A program made the translations under genes and the position numbers. 21,038 bases of DNA. Source: Basidiobolus ranarum (lineage: Eukaryota; Basidiobolomycota; Basidiobolomycetes; Basidiobolales). The notes under the pieces were generated by a model. It worked only from the letters and a program-made list of their open reading frames with translations, was not told the origin of the DNA and searched no databases. Positions 19,554 through 21,038 of this stretch are shown in pieces. Position 1 is the first letter of the stretch. Every line of letters begins with the position of its first letter. The stretch is from assembly GCA_040143965.1 (NCBI GenBank), contig JASJQH010007090.1, positions 1-21,038 on the forward strand. The letters run 5' to 3'.

Positions 19554-19742
19554 ATGATATCAAAGTTTAAATATATGTTTTACCTAAATGTTGAAGGAGG
19601 CCTCAAAGCAGCAGCTCATAATCCGAATGTGTCAGCTGAGAAACAGCAGGAATCGTTGGATAAAGCGTCAAAAATTCATGAAGAGTGTACCGGAAACCCA
19701 CTCAAAGAGACCATTGAAAAGGAGTCCAAAGAAAGAACGTGA
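19554..19742 (+). CDS. Con-6-like small protein or remnant
   Basis: The frame contains NVEGGLKAAAHNPNVSAEKQ followed by QESLDKASKI at about residues 12-41. This fits the Con-6 repeat (conidiation-specific protein 6 family; typical form N-V-x-x-G-x-K-A-x-x-x-N-P-x-V-S-x-E-A-K). Family members are small, hydrophilic, often disordered fungal proteins induced in sporulation or stress and usually carry one or two such repeats. The tail is charged (ECTGNPLKETIEKESKERT), then a stop. The N-terminus before the repeat (MISKFKYMFYL) is atypical and hydrophobic, so the true start, or an upstream exon with a first repeat, may be missing. I rate the domain match as fair and the completeness of the gene as doubtful. 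Confidence 0.5.
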   Translation: MISKFKYMFYLNVEGGLKAAAHNPNVSAEKQQESLDKASKIHEECTGNPLKETIEKESKERT

Positions 19743-19821
19743 AGATCTGTACTCTGTTATATGCCTTCTTGGAGAGTTGAATAAATGGAGATGTATTTCC
19801 GAACCATAGTTCTATATATGT

Positions 19822-20731
19822 ATGTACAGCTCACCAGAGAACGCTTTATCCAGTGTTTCCACTTTGATAGTGGGTAATAAAGAGGCCATGGTGGTCGATC
19901 TCCCATTCTTAAACTCAGCCGAGTGTGATCCAATCTCATTTATCAAGAAGAAAACCCACTTACCTGGGACAAAGGTGTTTTCTACCCATGAGCACCCTGA
20001 TCACTTCTCTGGTGGAACCGAGTTATTGAAGGTTTTCCGTAAAGCTAATATGCTTGTATCTCCCGGGGTTGCAAAGAAAATCAACGAAGTAGTTCAATTG
20101 AAAGATTTATTTAATTTTTCTTTCTTCATCAACTTTACTAGTCATTAATTATATCGAATTCCTTTAGTGGCTCAATGGACACCCGCTTACGGTAAACAAG
20201 AAATTCCACAATCATCAACTTTGCCTAAGCCATACGAAAGAACCATTATCAGGTTGAAGGGAGATGATAACGAACCCACTCATCTATTGCAGCCGTTGCA
20301 AGGTGACGTAGATGACTTGACGGTTTTGTGGGTCCCTTCTCAGAAAACTGTCATCACCGTGGATTTGGTGTATGCTGGAAATGAGCATATTTGGTTAACC
20401 GAGGCCGAGGCTCCTATTAACAGAGACAACTGGATATCCAGCTTAACTTGTATTCATTTTAATATCCAATCTAACCTTGATGATATATGTAGTTCTTCAG
20501 TCCTTGAAGCAGCAAAGAGTTATTGGTGGTCATGTCCCAAGTGAAGTTCAACCAAAAGTTTCTGACTTACTAGCTACTAAAGATTATGTCAGTTATTTTA
20601 ACACCGAAATATTCGGAAAAAGTTCAAGTGGGAAGGAAATTTATGCCAAAATGTCAGCTAAATTCCCTACTCTTCAATCCATAATAACACTCAATATCAC
20701 CACTCAAACGTATGGTCGTGATAGTAATTAG
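19822..20731 (+). CDS. Metallo-beta-lactamase-fold hydrolase, reading frame interrupted
   Basis: The three coding segments are 19822 to about 20088, 20168-20449 and 20493-20731. Segment one has STLIVGNKEAMVVDLPFL and the metal-binding THEHPDH (residues 55-61, HxHxDH). Segment two has VAQWTPAYGKQEIP, VLWVPSQKTVITVDLVYAG (the bridging Asp) and NWISSL. Segment three has RVIGGHVPSEV, the last metal His, then TKDYVSYFN. This order matches fungal and bacterial MBL-fold proteins of unassigned substrate. The second intron (20450-20492, 43 nt) is in phase, with a CTAAC branch site. The first is not: GT at 20089 and AG at 20167 leave the frame off by one base, and I found no alternative GT in the right phase. 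The usual GHT of this family reads Gly-Asp-Val. It could be a recent pseudogene, a one-base sequence error or noncanonical splicing. The N-terminal start may lie in an upstream exon. Confidence 0.75.
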
Positions 20732-21038
20732 AGATAAAGAAGCCTTTATGTGGAGAACATATTATTTATTTATCTACAATTAGATTGGGCTTCCATCATT
20801 AATATTTACCTCAACTAGGATGAATCATATCGCTCAAAAAATATAATGTATAGCAAGCAAATATCCATCAACCTTTAGTACCCTAGTATTGTTAGAATGG
20901 TAAATGGAACTAGAGGAAATAGTGGTGATAATTGTCATGATTCTGATCTCGGCATACTGATCCACTGCATATGGAACTCTTCTATTATTAGATTATGACA
21001 TCATATCTACTGTGCCATCCCTTCTCGGCAATCTGGTG
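20732..21038. other. AT-rich sequence after the hydrolase gene
   Basis: The last 307 bases contain only short open frames on either strand, without recognisable motifs. Nothing here can be called a gene. Confidence 0.4.

Overview
The window is AT-rich eukaryotic DNA. Its genes are compact and mostly separated by short GT-AG introns, often 54-80 nt, many with a CTAAC or CTAAT branch-point-like element. The gene set (a kinesin-13, an AAAP amino acid permease cluster, a Con-6-like repeat, a serine-rich GPI-type wall protein, LSM5) points to a fungus. A WDR81-type BEACH gene beside a kinesin-13 suggests a lineage outside the familiar Dikarya models, perhaps a zygomycete-grade fungus. That placement is inference, and no marker here fixes it.

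Layout. 1-1958 (minus): the first 472 codons, in nine exons, of a WDR81-like protein (kinase-like lobe plus BEACH domain), cut by the window edge. 2815-5838 (plus): a complete four-exon kinesin-13, divergent from the first gene. 6328-6893 (minus): a two-exon secreted, Ser/Thr-rich, probably GPI-anchored protein. 7535-7705 (minus): a small secreted six-cysteine peptide, easily missed because longer frames cover it on the other strand. 8405-9115 (plus): LSM5, with 86 codons split over six exons.

9116-18068 is dominated by a tandem amino acid permease family. A gene-poor stretch leads to a direct duplication of about 1.5 kb or more, with an offset near 2165 bp. The left copy ends in a decayed permease (about 11622-12120). 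The right copy ends in an intact three-exon permease (13826-15224). A second decayed permease fragment (about 15640-15960) and a complete intronless permease (16692-17987) follow. One 81-bp upstream block is almost identical in the two duplicated arms although the surrounding sequence has drifted widely.

18069-21038 is a second low-density region. It holds an unrecognised, apparently broken secreted-protein relic, a short Con-6-like reading frame, and a metallo-beta-lactamase-fold hydrolase. That hydrolase's first intron cannot be spliced in frame with canonical sites.

The genes do not form an operon-like pathway. The left half is housekeeping (endosome, microtubules, RNA decay/splicing) plus two cell-surface or secreted products. 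The right half records birth and death of nutrient transporters and other accessory genes. I saw no tRNA, rRNA, CRISPR array or recognisable intact transposon.
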